Shown here: piece by piece, positions 7,102-15,129 of the stretch
How positions within the stretch are numbered: position 1 is the first letter of the stretch
Layout: each line of letters opens with the position of its first letter
Origin: Sulfurimicrobium sp964552675
GTDB taxonomy: Bacteria > Pseudomonadota > Gammaproteobacteria > Burkholderiales > Sulfuricellaceae
Direction: 5' to 3'
DNA: 64,000 bases
NCBI GenBank assembly: GCA_964552675.1
Contig: CAZKHJ010000002.1
Span: 1-64,000, forward strand
Program-made: the position numbers and the translations under genes
The notes under the pieces: generated by a model
What the model was told of the DNA's origin: nothing
The model's input: the letters and a program-made list of their open reading frames with translations, nothing else
Databases searched by the model: none

Positions 7102-8010
7102 ATGAACGGGTTTGTTCATGAATCATTGCTTCAAGAAGAAAAACACGAAAAAACCGGCGGCCCGATTGTTTTTATTCATGTGCCCAAAACAGGCGGCATG
7201 ACCTTCTACTCCATGATCAGGGAAATTTACAAACATTCTGAACTGCACAAGATCAACCCGGCGGCAGAGTCCGTCGAAAAATACAGAAATCTTTCCCCTG
7301 CCATGAAAGACCGGCTGAAGGTGATTTACGGCCATATGGATTACGGGCTGCACGATCTGCTTCCTCCTGGCTCGTCCTACCTCACCTTGATGCGCCACCC
7401 GGTTGAACGGGTGATATCCCATTACTACTATGTCAGACGCACCGGGAATGATCCTTTGCGTGAGCTCGCCTTGCGTTCCAGTCTTTACGACTGGGTCGCG
7501 CGCTGCAATCTGGAAGAAATGGACAACGGACAAACCAGGCGGCTATCCGGCATGGCTCAAGGCATCGGATTTGGCGAATGCTCCACGGAAATGCTGAGTC
7601 AGGCCAAATCCAATATCGCAAAAAACTTTGCCCTGGCCGGAATCACCGAACGCTACGATGAAGCTTATCTCCTGATGAGCAGGATGTTTGGCTGGCCGAT
7701 AAAAAATTATCCCTCGATCAATGTAGCCAAGCGGAAACCGGAAAAAAGCGAGATTCCTGCAAAAACATTAAGGATGATCGAGAAATTCAATGCGCTGGAC
7801 ATGGAACTGTACGATTTCGCGCTGCGATTGTTTGACGAAAAAATCGCACAGGCGGATATCCGGCATGAAATGCGCTTGCTCGAAGAAAGAAGGCAAAGCA
7901 GTTATCTGCGCTGGCGTGACGCAGCCACGCATTACGTCAAGACGAGAGCAAAGAAATGGACGCCCGCATGGCTGCATGCGCATCAAACCAGCCATGCTCC
8001 AGGGAGTTAG
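7102..8010 (+). CDS. Sulfotransferase-family protein
   Basis: 302 residues from the ATG at 7102, which follows AAAGGAAC; the open frame upstream has no credible start. The PAPS-binding 5' loop appears as FIHVPKTGGMTFYSMI near residue 25 and the 3'-phosphate motif as LMRHPVERVISHYY near residue 98, the hallmarks of the sulfotransferase-2 type superfamily, which transfers sulfate from PAPS to carbohydrates. There is no signal peptide. The acceptor is unknown and no polysaccharide genes are adjacent. AT content is higher than in neighbouring genes, which may indicate transfer. The next gene starts four bases after its stop. Confidence 0.82.
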   Translation: MNGFVHESLLQEEKHEKTGGPIVFIHVPKTGGMTFYSMIREIYKHSELHKINPAAESVEKYRNLSPAMKDRLKVIYGHMDYGLHDLLPPGSSYLTLMRHPVERVISHYYYVRRTGNDPLRELALRSSLYDWVARCNLEEMDNGQTRRLSGMAQGIGFGECSTEMLSQAKSNIAKNFALAGITERYDEAYLLMSRMFGWPIKNYPSINVAKRKPEKSEIPAKTLRMIEKFNALDMELYDFALRLFDEKIAQADIRHEMRLLEERRQSSYLRWRDAATHYVKTRAKKWTPAWLHAHQTSHAPGS

Positions 8011-8013
8011 ATA

Positions 8014-8727
8014 ATGGACTTGAATGCGCGCAGCCTGATGGCCGACATGCGCTTTGCGACAGCGCTCTGTCTCGGGCTGGCATTGGCCGCCGGCGCAGGC
8101 CCGTCGCCAGCCTCTTCCACCGTCGCGGCCCCGGTGACGCTTGGCACAGTTCCACAATCCAGGCCGGATTTTTCTGGCCAGTGGGTTCTCAACACCAAAG
8201 CCAGCGATAACCCTCAGGAAAAAATCAGGGAAGCCATGAAAGCGCTGCAGCAAGCCAGAGGCGGCGGGCGCGGCATGGGCGGAGGGGGGCGCGGCGGCGG
8301 CATGGGCGGCGGACGCCAGAGGCGCGGATCGCCGGATGCCATGGGCGGGCGCGGCGAGATACCGTCCGGAGAGCTGTCGGCGCTGATGGCCACTGCGGAA
8401 AAACTCGATATCAACCATGCGGATCCGATGCTGCTTATCACCGGCGAGAACGGTCAGCGCCAGCGCCTTTTCACCGACTTTCGCGGAGCCAGCGTTTCCG
8501 CCAGCGGCGGCCTGCAGCAGCGGGTGAGCATTGCGGGCTGGGAAAACGCCGCGCTGGTGGTCGAATCCACAATGCCCGGCGGTTCAAGGCAGGTTCAGAA
8601 CTACCAGATCGACGCCAGCACCGGTCAGCTCATGATCATTACGGCGGTCAGCCTGCCGGAAAAACAAGCGCTCTCGTACCGGCTGGTGTACGACCGGGTA
8701 AAGCCCGGAACAAACACCATGCAATAG
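8014..8727 (+). CDS. Exported DFSGxW-motif protein with glycine/arginine-rich insert
   Basis: 237 residues. The ATG at 8014 follows AGGGAG, four bases after the sulfotransferase stop. A hydrophobic segment at about residues 13-30 looks like a signal peptide. The mature N-terminus carries RPDFSGQWVLN, a short motif common in uncharacterised exported proteobacterial proteins with lipocalin-like barrels. It is followed by a low-complexity Gly/Arg/Met insert (about residues 82-115) and a beta-rich C-terminal part (GLQQRVSIAGWENAALVVES). Function unknown. The Gly-rich insert may be a flexible linker or an RNA/anion-binding patch; neither can be shown from sequence. Confidence 0.7.
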   Translation: MDLNARSLMADMRFATALCLGLALAAGAGPSPASSTVAAPVTLGTVPQSRPDFSGQWVLNTKASDNPQEKIREAMKALQQARGGGRGMGGGGRGGGMGGGRQRRGSPDAMGGRGEIPSGELSALMATAEKLDINHADPMLLITGENGQRQRLFTDFRGASVSASGGLQQRVSIAGWENAALVVESTMPGGSRQVQNYQIDASTGQLMIITAVSLPEKQALSYRLVYDRVKPGTNTMQ

Positions 8728-8852
8728 TCAATTTCCCAAGCAGCAGCGGGAAAGAAATCCCCCCATTCGGAGACAAGCATGCCAGACCGGCAAGAAACCT
8801 GGATCGCCATAAAACCCGGCGGAATGATCAGGCTGCAGTTGGCCGGGGGCGG

Positions 8853-9443
8853 TCAATCAGGGTTCTTCTGAGAGCGGACCGCCACGGCCATCCGGTAGCC
8901 GTCCTGTTGCTCGCAGTCCACCAATTGGCAGTCTTTTAGCGCCAGTTCCCGCGCGGCGCTGATCTCCGCCAGCGGCAAGCCCAGGCATTTGCTGCATGCT
9001 TCCATCTCTGCCCAGACATGCGCGAAGCGGGCATCGCGCCTCTCGGGCGGAGCTTCGCGTACCGCATGGCATGCCGTTGCAGGAAGATACAACCGGGCCA
9101 GCATTTCCGCCTCGGGTAAACTTTCGATCCGCACAACATCCACCCCCAGCGCGCGTCCCTCGGCCAACCCGATCAAGGCCCAATCGCCAGCATAGCTCAG
9201 GCTGACTCCAATCTCGCGCGCAGCGCCTTCCAGCACGGGCCCCCGCAGACCTTCAACCAGCGTCACCTCCTCAGCAGGCAGGGCAAGCAGGCTGGCCAGC
9301 ATCTCCCGCAACCCCCGTCTCGCGAGATGGCGGGCACGTGCTCTCGGCGTGCCTGCTGGCAGCGCCAGCCGGCGCAGCGCCAGCCCGTTGCCATCAAGCT
9401 TTACGGGCAGATCCGGCCAGGTCAGTGCGCTCAGCTTTCCCAT
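8853..9443 (-). CDS. 4'-phosphopantetheinyl transferase superfamily protein
   Basis: 196 residues. These enzymes move phosphopantetheine from CoA to the serine of carrier domains. The visible core is SLSYAGDWALIGLAEG, then GVDVVRIE (Mg-binding Asp, residues 100-107) and VWAEMEACSKCLG (W144 to G156). The second motif is normally WxxKEA; the lysine is Met147 here while Glu148 is kept. The gene overlaps the 3' end of the NRPS gene by 13 bases, so it is translated with it and very probably activates Ser555 of that enzyme's carrier domain. Functional competence with the Lys-to-Met change needs a direct test. Confidence 0.82.
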   Translation of the reverse strand: MGKLSALTWPDLPVKLDGNGLALRRLALPAGTPRARARHLARRGLREMLASLLALPAEEVTLVEGLRGPVLEGAAREIGVSLSYAGDWALIGLAEGRALGVDVVRIESLPEAEMLARLYLPATACHAVREAPPERRDARFAHVWAEMEACSKCLGLPLAEISAARELALKDCQLVDCEQQDGYRMAVAVRSQKNPD

Positions 9444-12400
9444 GGCTCTGAGGGCGATCCGGTCCAGCGCGTGCCGGGGGGAATATCCTCCCCTTTCAGC
9501 ACCAGGGTAAGCGGCCCGAGTGAAACGCCATCACCGACACGGGCGCTGTAAAGAATGATGCTGCGCGGCCCGATGGTGACACCGCGGCCGATATGCACAT
9601 CGCCGATTTTCATGATGCGGTCCTCGAACAGATGAGTCTGCGGCCCGCTCCATCCGTTGAGGGCGGAGTAATCCCCGATGTTCACGCAATCGAATTCGGT
9701 CACGAAGGTGGTGTCCATGTAAATCCCCTTGCCGGTCTTGCAGCCGAGCAGGCGCATGCAGGGCGGCAGCATCGGCGTGCCGCGCAGGAAATCCACGAAA
9801 TTGGGCACGGCGATGGATTCGTAGAGATTGGTCACCGCTTCGCTCGCCCACACGAAAGGCGTCCACATGGGCGCCGAACGGGGCCGGTAGCGGCCGACGA
9901 CCAGCCACTTGATGAGCGCCACGAACAGGAAGGACCCCACCCCGTAGAGAAAGCCCGCCAGTGCCAGCGCCAGCAGGGTATCCACAACAAGCCCGGCCCC
10001 GGCCAGCGGCATCACCAGCGCCACGGTCAGATAGCCCACCGCGATCACCACCGCCATCGGCATCACGATGCGCAGCCCTTCGACCAGGCCCCGGCTCAGG
10101 CGCCGCAACAGGCTGGGGTGGAAGGTAAGTTTTGGGTCAAAGCCCGCGAACTGCTCGCGCGCCGGCAGGATGATGGGCGGGTTGCCGACCCAGGTGTCGC
10201 CGCAATGCATCTGCGCGTTTTCCGGCACCCTGGATTGCACCCCGATCAGCACGTCGTCGGGCAACACGCAGCCATCCGGCACAAAGGCGCCATTGCCGAG
10301 GAAACTGCGATCGCCGATGACCGTGGGGCGCAAGTGCATCCAGCCGCCCTCGATGCGCTCGTCGCCCAGCATCACGCCATCCGCCACGAAACTGTCGGTG
10401 CCGATGGTGAGCATGTCCGGCACCACCCCCAGCGCAGTGGAAATCTCGGTGCCGCGTCCCACGCGGGCGCCGAGCAGGCGATACCACCACGGCGCGTACA
10501 CCGTGGCATACAAACCGTGCAGGACAAACAGGCTGGCTTCCTGGATCTGGTTGCCGAGCCATTTGCTGAAATACACCGGGCCATGGACCGGCCAGGAGCC
10601 AGCCTTGAGGCGCGGCAGCACCAGCCAGCGAAACCCCGCCGAAGCCAGCACGGTAGCCAGCACCAGCACCGCGCTGGCGGGAATCGACAGCAGCAGATAG
10701 GTGAAGAACGCGCTCAGGGGCGAGCGCAGTGCATCCACCTCCTTCAGCCAGCGCGCATCCAGCCAGTCGATCAGGATGAAGCTGGGAAACACCGGCAGGA
10801 AAAAGACCACCGCAACCAGACAGGCGCCAAGGAAATAGAACAGGGCCTCGCGCGCAGCCAGACCGGCGGAAACCGGCTGGCGCGGCTGGCGGCCGGCGAT
10901 ATCCACCAGCCGGGAAAAACGCGCGGGCGCGCCCTCCCACGCCTCGCCAGCTGGCACCCGCTGCCCTGCTGCCAGCGAAGAAAGCCCGCCGAGCTGGGCA
11001 TAGTCCGCAAGCGCGGTATCGCCTTCCATGACCGCGTAGGAATCCACCACGGCTTCCTTGCCGATGCTGATCGCACCGAGAACCAGTTCGCCCCGCTCGA
11101 CGCGGGCGTTCTCGAAATTCACCGAGGAGCCAATCGATACGCCATCGCCAATGGTCAGCAGGTCAGGCGCCCGGATGGACAGGGCGCCGATGACCGTATC
11201 CTTGCCGATTTTCGCCCCCAGGGCACGGAGGTACAGCGCATTGAGCGACGAGCCGGAGAGCAGGTGGCGCGGCGGCACATCGGAAATCCGGTCCGCCAGC
11301 CACCAGCGGAAGTACATCACCCCCCACAGCGGATAACGTCCTGCCCGGGCCCGTCCGATCACCAGCCACTTGGCGGCGATGGCAAACACGAAGCTGCCGA
11401 CACTGGCCAGCAGGTAGACCAGCAGCGCGGCGAGAATGCCGCCCCACATGCTGTCGTCTTCGTCGCCGGTAAAATAGTGATAGGTGAAAAAGGGCGACAG
11501 CCATTGCGCCATCCTCAGGCACACCAGCGGCGGCAGCGTGGCGGCCTGCGCCAGGCCGCACAGCACGCGGCGCAGCCGGGGCGTGGTCACGATTTCCGGG
11601 GCCGGCGCCCCGGCGGCAATGGATACTTCTTTCTGTGTCAGCACCCTGGCGATTGCGCCCAGACTGCGCTCGCAGTAGATGTCGTGCACGGTGACGCTGG
11701 CAAAGCGCGCATCCGCGCGCAGCAGCGAGACCAGCCGCGCCGCCAGCAGGGAGTGGCCGCCGAGATCGGCGAAGAAATCCGCCGCACGCAGCAGCGGCTG
11801 CCCGGGGAAGAGGTGTCCCAGCGCCTCGAACAGCGCCTCCTCTGCCGCATTCCCGGGAAGATCGGATTCGCCCCCGGCGGTGACGCCGGTGTCCGTCAGC
11901 GGCAGCGCCCGCAGCGCCTTGCGGTCGATCTTGCCGGAAGTCAGGCGCGGCAGCACCGGTACGGCTTCGAAGCGCGCCGGCACCATGTAGGGCGGCAGCT
12001 GGGCGGCGAGGGATTTGCGCAGTCCGGCCACTTTCAACTCGGCGCCTGCCTCCGCAACGAAGTAGGCCGCCAGCTGCGCCACGCCGCCCATCTCCTTGAC
12101 CACCACCGCCGCCGTGCCCACGCCGGGCTCTTTGGCGAGCACAGCCTCGATCTCGCCCAGTTCGACGCGAAAGCCGCGGATCTTGACCTGGTCATCCACC
12201 CGGCCCAGGCACTGCACGTTGCCTGCGGCGTCGATGCGCGCCAGGTCGCCGGTGCGGTAGAGGCGGGCCTCATGCTCGTTCGCGGCATGGGGATTGGCCA
12301 CAAATTTTTCGGCGGTCAGCTCGGGGCGGCCCAGATAGCCCTGCGCCACGCCGGGGCCGATGATGCACAGCTCGCCGGTCTCACCCGGCGGCAGCAGGTT

Positions 12401-13414
12401 GAGCGCCTCATCCACCACCAGCAGGCCGTAATTGGGCAGCGGCTTGCCGATGGTCACCGGCTCGCCGCGATGCAGTTCGGCCAGGCTGGCCGATACCGTG
12501 GCTTCGGTCGGGCCGTAGGTGTTGAAGAGCTGCCGCTGTGGCGTGGCCCAGCGCTCGACCAGCGCCTGCGGGCACATCTCGCCACCCAGGTTGATCAGCC
12601 GCAATCCGGCCACATCGCGCGGGAACAGCGCCAGCAGCGTGGGCACGGCATGCAGCACGGTGATTCCGTTGGCTTCGAGCACCTCCGGCAAAGCATGCGG
12701 GTCGCCCACCACATGGCGCGGCGCCAGCCACAGCGTGGCCCCGGCCAGATAGGAAATCCAGATTTCCTCGAACGACATGTCAAACGCCACCGAGAAGCCC
12801 TGATACACCCGGTCCTCGGCGCGCACGCCCAGCACTGCGTTCTCGCTGCGCAGGAAGTGGGCGATGCTGCGCTGGCTGACCGCGATCCCCTTGGGCTTGC
12901 CGGTGGAGCCGGAGGTGTAGATCACATAGGCCGGGCAATCCGGCGTGAAATCCGCGCCCCGCCGGGCAAGTTCCGCCCCGTCAGGCACGGCCTCCAGCAG
13001 GTCCTCCAGCACCCACACCGGCCAGGCAAACTCCTCCAGCAGCGGCAGCAGCGCGCGGCAGGTCAGCAGGCCCGGACTTTCCGCATCATCAAGGCAAACG
13101 TCTATCCGGGCTACCGGCGTATCCGCATCGAACGGCAGCCAGGCCGCCCCTGCCTTGGCGATGCCCGCCTGGGCAACGAGCAGGTCCACTCCGCGCGGCA
13201 GCCACAAGCCTATCCGCTGCCCGCTCCGCACGCCTTGGGTTATCAGGCCGCTGGCCACCCGGTCGGCCAGGGCATTCAGTTCCGCATAGCTGAGCGCATG
13301 TTCGCCGCACACCAGCGCCGTCTTGTCCGGCATGTGTTGCGCGGTGGCTTCGAGAATATCCGGCAGGGTTTCGTTGCGAAGGAAATCGGGGCGATGCGGG
13401 CCACGCAGGACCAT
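9431..13414 (-). CDS. Pls/PosA-type non-ribosomal peptide synthetase
   Basis: 1327 residues, single module. Residues 1-505 are an adenylation domain: YTSGSTGKPKG (166-176), FDMSFEEIW (211-219), YGPTE (300-304), YRTGD (386-390), and the catalytic Lys495 in SGKIDRKA. Residues 520-595 are a carrier domain with Ser555 in DLGGHSLLAARL. The remaining 730 residues repeat a pattern of hydrophobic helices followed by hexapeptide left-handed beta-helix segments (such as TIGDGVSIGSSVNF, NIGDYSALNGW), about three times. There is no condensation or thioesterase domain. This layout is that of the Pls (epsilon-poly-lysine synthetase)/PosA family, membrane enzymes that polymerise a single amino acid. The monomer is unknown. 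Flanked by the PPTase and a CbiM-like protein. Confidence 0.88.
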   Translation of the reverse strand: MVLRGPHRPDFLRNETLPDILEATAQHMPDKTALVCGEHALSYAELNALADRVASGLITQGVRSGQRIGLWLPRGVDLLVAQAGIAKAGAAWLPFDADTPVARIDVCLDDAESPGLLTCRALLPLLEEFAWPVWVLEDLLEAVPDGAELARRGADFTPDCPAYVIYTSGSTGKPKGIAVSQRSIAHFLRSENAVLGVRAEDRVYQGFSVAFDMSFEEIWISYLAGATLWLAPRHVVGDPHALPEVLEANGITVLHAVPTLLALFPRDVAGLRLINLGGEMCPQALVERWATPQRQLFNTYGPTEATVSASLAELHRGEPVTIGKPLPNYGLLVVDEALNLLPPGETGELCIIGPGVAQGYLGRPELTAEKFVANPHAANEHEARLYRTGDLARIDAAGNVQCLGRVDDQVKIRGFRVELGEIEAVLAKEPGVGTAAVVVKEMGGVAQLAAYFVAEAGAELKVAGLRKSLAAQLPPYMVPARFEAVPVLPRLTSGKIDRKALRALPLTDTGVTAGGESDLPGNAAEEALFEALGHLFPGQPLLRAADFFADLGGHSLLAARLVSLLRADARFASVTVHDIYCERSLGAIARVLTQKEVSIAAGAPAPEIVTTPRLRRVLCGLAQAATLPPLVCLRMAQWLSPFFTYHYFTGDEDDSMWGGILAALLVYLLASVGSFVFAIAAKWLVIGRARAGRYPLWGVMYFRWWLADRISDVPPRHLLSGSSLNALYLRALGAKIGKDTVIGALSIRAPDLLTIGDGVSIGSSVNFENARVERGELVLGAISIGKEAVVDSYAVMEGDTALADYAQLGGLSSLAAGQRVPAGEAWEGAPARFSRLVDIAGRQPRQPVSAGLAAREALFYFLGACLVAVVFFLPVFPSFILIDWLDARWLKEVDALRSPLSAFFTYLLLSIPASAVLVLATVLASAGFRWLVLPRLKAGSWPVHGPVYFSKWLGNQIQEASLFVLHGLYATVYAPWWYRLLGARVGRGTEISTALGVVPDMLTIGTDSFVADGVMLGDERIEGGWMHLRPTVIGDRSFLGNGAFVPDGCVLPDDVLIGVQSRVPENAQMHCGDTWVGNPPIILPAREQFAGFDPKLTFHPSLLRRLSRGLVEGLRIVMPMAVVIAVGYLTVALVMPLAGAGLVVDTLLALALAGFLYGVGSFLFVALIKWLVVGRYRPRSAPMWTPFVWASEAVTNLYESIAVPNFVDFLRGTPMLPPCMRLLGCKTGKGIYMDTTFVTEFDCVNIGDYSALNGWSGPQTHLFEDRIMKIGDVHIGRGVTIGPRSIILYSARVGDGVSLGPLTLVLKGEDIPPGTRWTGSPSEPWES

Positions 13415-13462
13415 ATTCAGGACACTCGATGAAGGAAGTAAGGTAGTAACAATAGGGCGTGA

Positions 13463-14128
13463 TCACTTGTTGCGCAAATAGCGCGCATCATCGAATGTCG
13501 CCACCCACCGGGGACGATAAACCACCAGCAGCGTCATCACCATGCCGCTGAGCAGCGCCTCGGACCAGCCCATGAGCAGAAAGTAGGGCAAGTACTGGCT
13601 GGAGAGATAATCCAGGGCATACGCCCCCGCCGCCGCCAGCAGCCCGGTTGCCGCCAGGCCGGTGAGCGCCATGGCCAGTGCCGCGCCGACAAAGGCATTG
13701 ACGAAGATATAAATAAACAGGTGGTTCGGCAGCCTGCCGTCCACCAGGCGAAAGACCAGATGGCTGACCAGAACCGGCAGTACGCCCATCAGCAGGCCAT
13801 TGACCGAGAAACTGACCCAGCCGCTCAGGCCGAACGCCGTCACGCCCAGCAGCACCACGCTCAGCCCGGCCATGGCCAGATACGGCCCGAACATCAGGGT
13901 AAACACGGTAGCGCCGAGCAGGTGAAAATTCAGCCCCGGCCGGATGCCGGTCCTGATGCTCCACAACAGCATCAGCGCCACGCAGGCGCCCAGCCAGAGA
14001 TTCAGCTGTTCGTCATCCTTGAGGCGCCGCCAGGGGGCAGCACGAATCGACCAGCCCAGCGCCAGGGCAAAGAGAAGATGGGAAAACCAGTGCCAGGAAG
14101 GCGGCAGGAGGTTGTCGGGTAAATTCAT
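13463..14128 (-). CDS. CbiM-like (energy-coupling-factor type) integral membrane protein
   Basis: 221 residues with six or seven hydrophobic helices and a conserved NFHLLGATVFTLMFGPYLA stretch. It resembles the CbiM-like predicted permeases related to ECF transporter S components (COG3235 type, from memory). The metal-binding N-terminal Met-His motif of true CbiM is absent. No ECF ATPase genes are nearby. It is the first gene of the leftward unit with the NRPS (48 bases downstream) and PPTase, so it may help export or anchor the product, or be unrelated. The divergent HAD gene starts 52 bases away. Confidence 0.7.
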   Translation of the reverse strand: MNLPDNLLPPSWHWFSHLLFALALGWSIRAAPWRRLKDDEQLNLWLGACVALMLLWSIRTGIRPGLNFHLLGATVFTLMFGPYLAMAGLSVVLLGVTAFGLSGWVSFSVNGLLMGVLPVLVSHLVFRLVDGRLPNHLFIYIFVNAFVGAALAMALTGLAATGLLAAAGAYALDYLSSQYLPYFLLMGWSEALLSGMVMTLLVVYRPRWVATFDDARYLRNK

Positions 14129-14180
14129 GGCGGCATTTTACGATATACTTCGGGGCTAAATTCCTTATGGAGCAAGAATC

Positions 14181-14843
14181 TTGCGTTTGGCGCTTTTTGA
14201 CCTGGACAACACCCTGCTGGCGGGCGACAGCGATTTCGAATGGGCCCAGTTCCTGATCGAGCAGGGCGTGCTCGACCAGGAGGTTTACGAGGCGCGCAAC
14301 CAGGAATTCTACGACCAGTACAAGGCCGGCACCCTGGACATCCACGAATTCCTCGATTTCCAGCTAAAACCCCTGGCGCGCCATGCGCGCAGCCAGCTCG
14401 ATGCCTGGCACCAGGACTTCATGCAGCGCAAGATTCTGCCCATCATCACCGCCAAGGGCCGGGAACTGGTTGAGCGGCATCTGCGCGAGGCCGATCTGGT
14501 GGCCATCATCACCGCCACCAACAGCTTCGTCACCGCGCCCATCGCGCGTGCATTCGGGGTGGAGCACCTGATCGCCACCGAGCCGGAACAGGTGAACGGC
14601 GAGTTCACCGGCAAAGTCGCCGGCACGCCGTCCTTCCGCGAGGGCAAGATCACTCGCCTCGACGCCTGGCTGGCCAGCCGCGGCATCCGGTGGAGCGAGA
14701 TCGGGGAAAGCCGGTTCTACAGCGATTCGCTCAACGACCTGCCGCTGCTGCAACGGGTCAGCATGCCGGTTGCGGTCGATCCCGACCCGACCCTGAAGGC
14801 CCACGCAGAACAGCACGGCTGGCCGGTGATCAGCCTGCGCTGA
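14181..14843 (+). CDS. HAD-IB family phosphatase (SerB-like)
   Basis: 220 residues. HAD motif I is LFDLDNTLLAGDSD at the extreme N-terminus (nucleophile Asp7), motif II is IITATNSF, and the DxxND-type motif III/IV is YSDSLNDLPLL. The insertion between I and II is the helical cap of type IB. Such proteins are close to phosphoserine and histidinol phosphatases, but the substrate cannot be read. The start must be TTG at 14181 (preceded by GGAG), since motif I begins six codons later and no in-frame ATG lies upstream. Confidence 0.87.
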   Translation: MRLALFDLDNTLLAGDSDFEWAQFLIEQGVLDQEVYEARNQEFYDQYKAGTLDIHEFLDFQLKPLARHARSQLDAWHQDFMQRKILPIITAKGRELVERHLREADLVAIITATNSFVTAPIARAFGVEHLIATEPEQVNGEFTGKVAGTPSFREGKITRLDAWLASRGIRWSEIGESRFYSDSLNDLPLLQRVSMPVAVDPDPTLKAHAEQHGWPVISLR

Positions 14844-15129
14844 TGGGCGCTTCAAGAAATTCACTTTTGCGGGATGAAGCGCAAGGAGCCGCGCAGTGAG
14901 TGACGAGACATCTCAATGGGATAGGCGAGGAACGAGCGAGCACGCGACGCCGCAGACGCGCTTTCTGGCCTCAACCCGGAGGGCCAGCATCATTCAAGGT
15001 GCATTGCGTTGTTGCTCGCGGCTTGCCTGGAACAACCAGGCCACGCCCCTCGCGCCTAGCACTACACCTTGAATGATGCTAGCGCGAGGTATGAAACCTA
15101 CTGAAATAGGCTCTTATAGAAGTGCCCTG
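14844..15129. other. Intergenic region with a large concentric palindrome
   Basis: 286 bases between the HAD gene and the permease gene. Two 16-base perfect inverted arms, AGCATCATTCAAGGTG at 14986-15001 and its complement at 15065-15080, enclose an inner hairpin GCCTGG-AACAA-CCAGGC (15025-15041) centred on exactly the same base, 15033. The rest looks like a GC-rich mosaic intergenic repeat. No ORF or RNA family is recognised. The open frame that reaches upstream of the permease runs through this element and is probably not coding. Confidence 0.7.

Noticed and set aside
9593..13432. 1279-codon open frame on the plus strand
   Set aside because: It mirrors the NRPS gene on the opposite strand. 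Its product is low-complexity (His/Arg/Gln/Gly-rich) with no motif, as expected for the antisense of a GC-rich gene.
15073..15129. N-terminal extension of the FecCD-type permease
   Set aside because: It runs through the palindromic repeat; the helix-rich permease begins at ATG 15130.
14844..15129. Cobalamin riboswitch or Fur box in front of the ABC importer
   Set aside because: Looked for because of the BtuC/FecCD-type permease; no B12-box-like or Fur-like sequence was seen.
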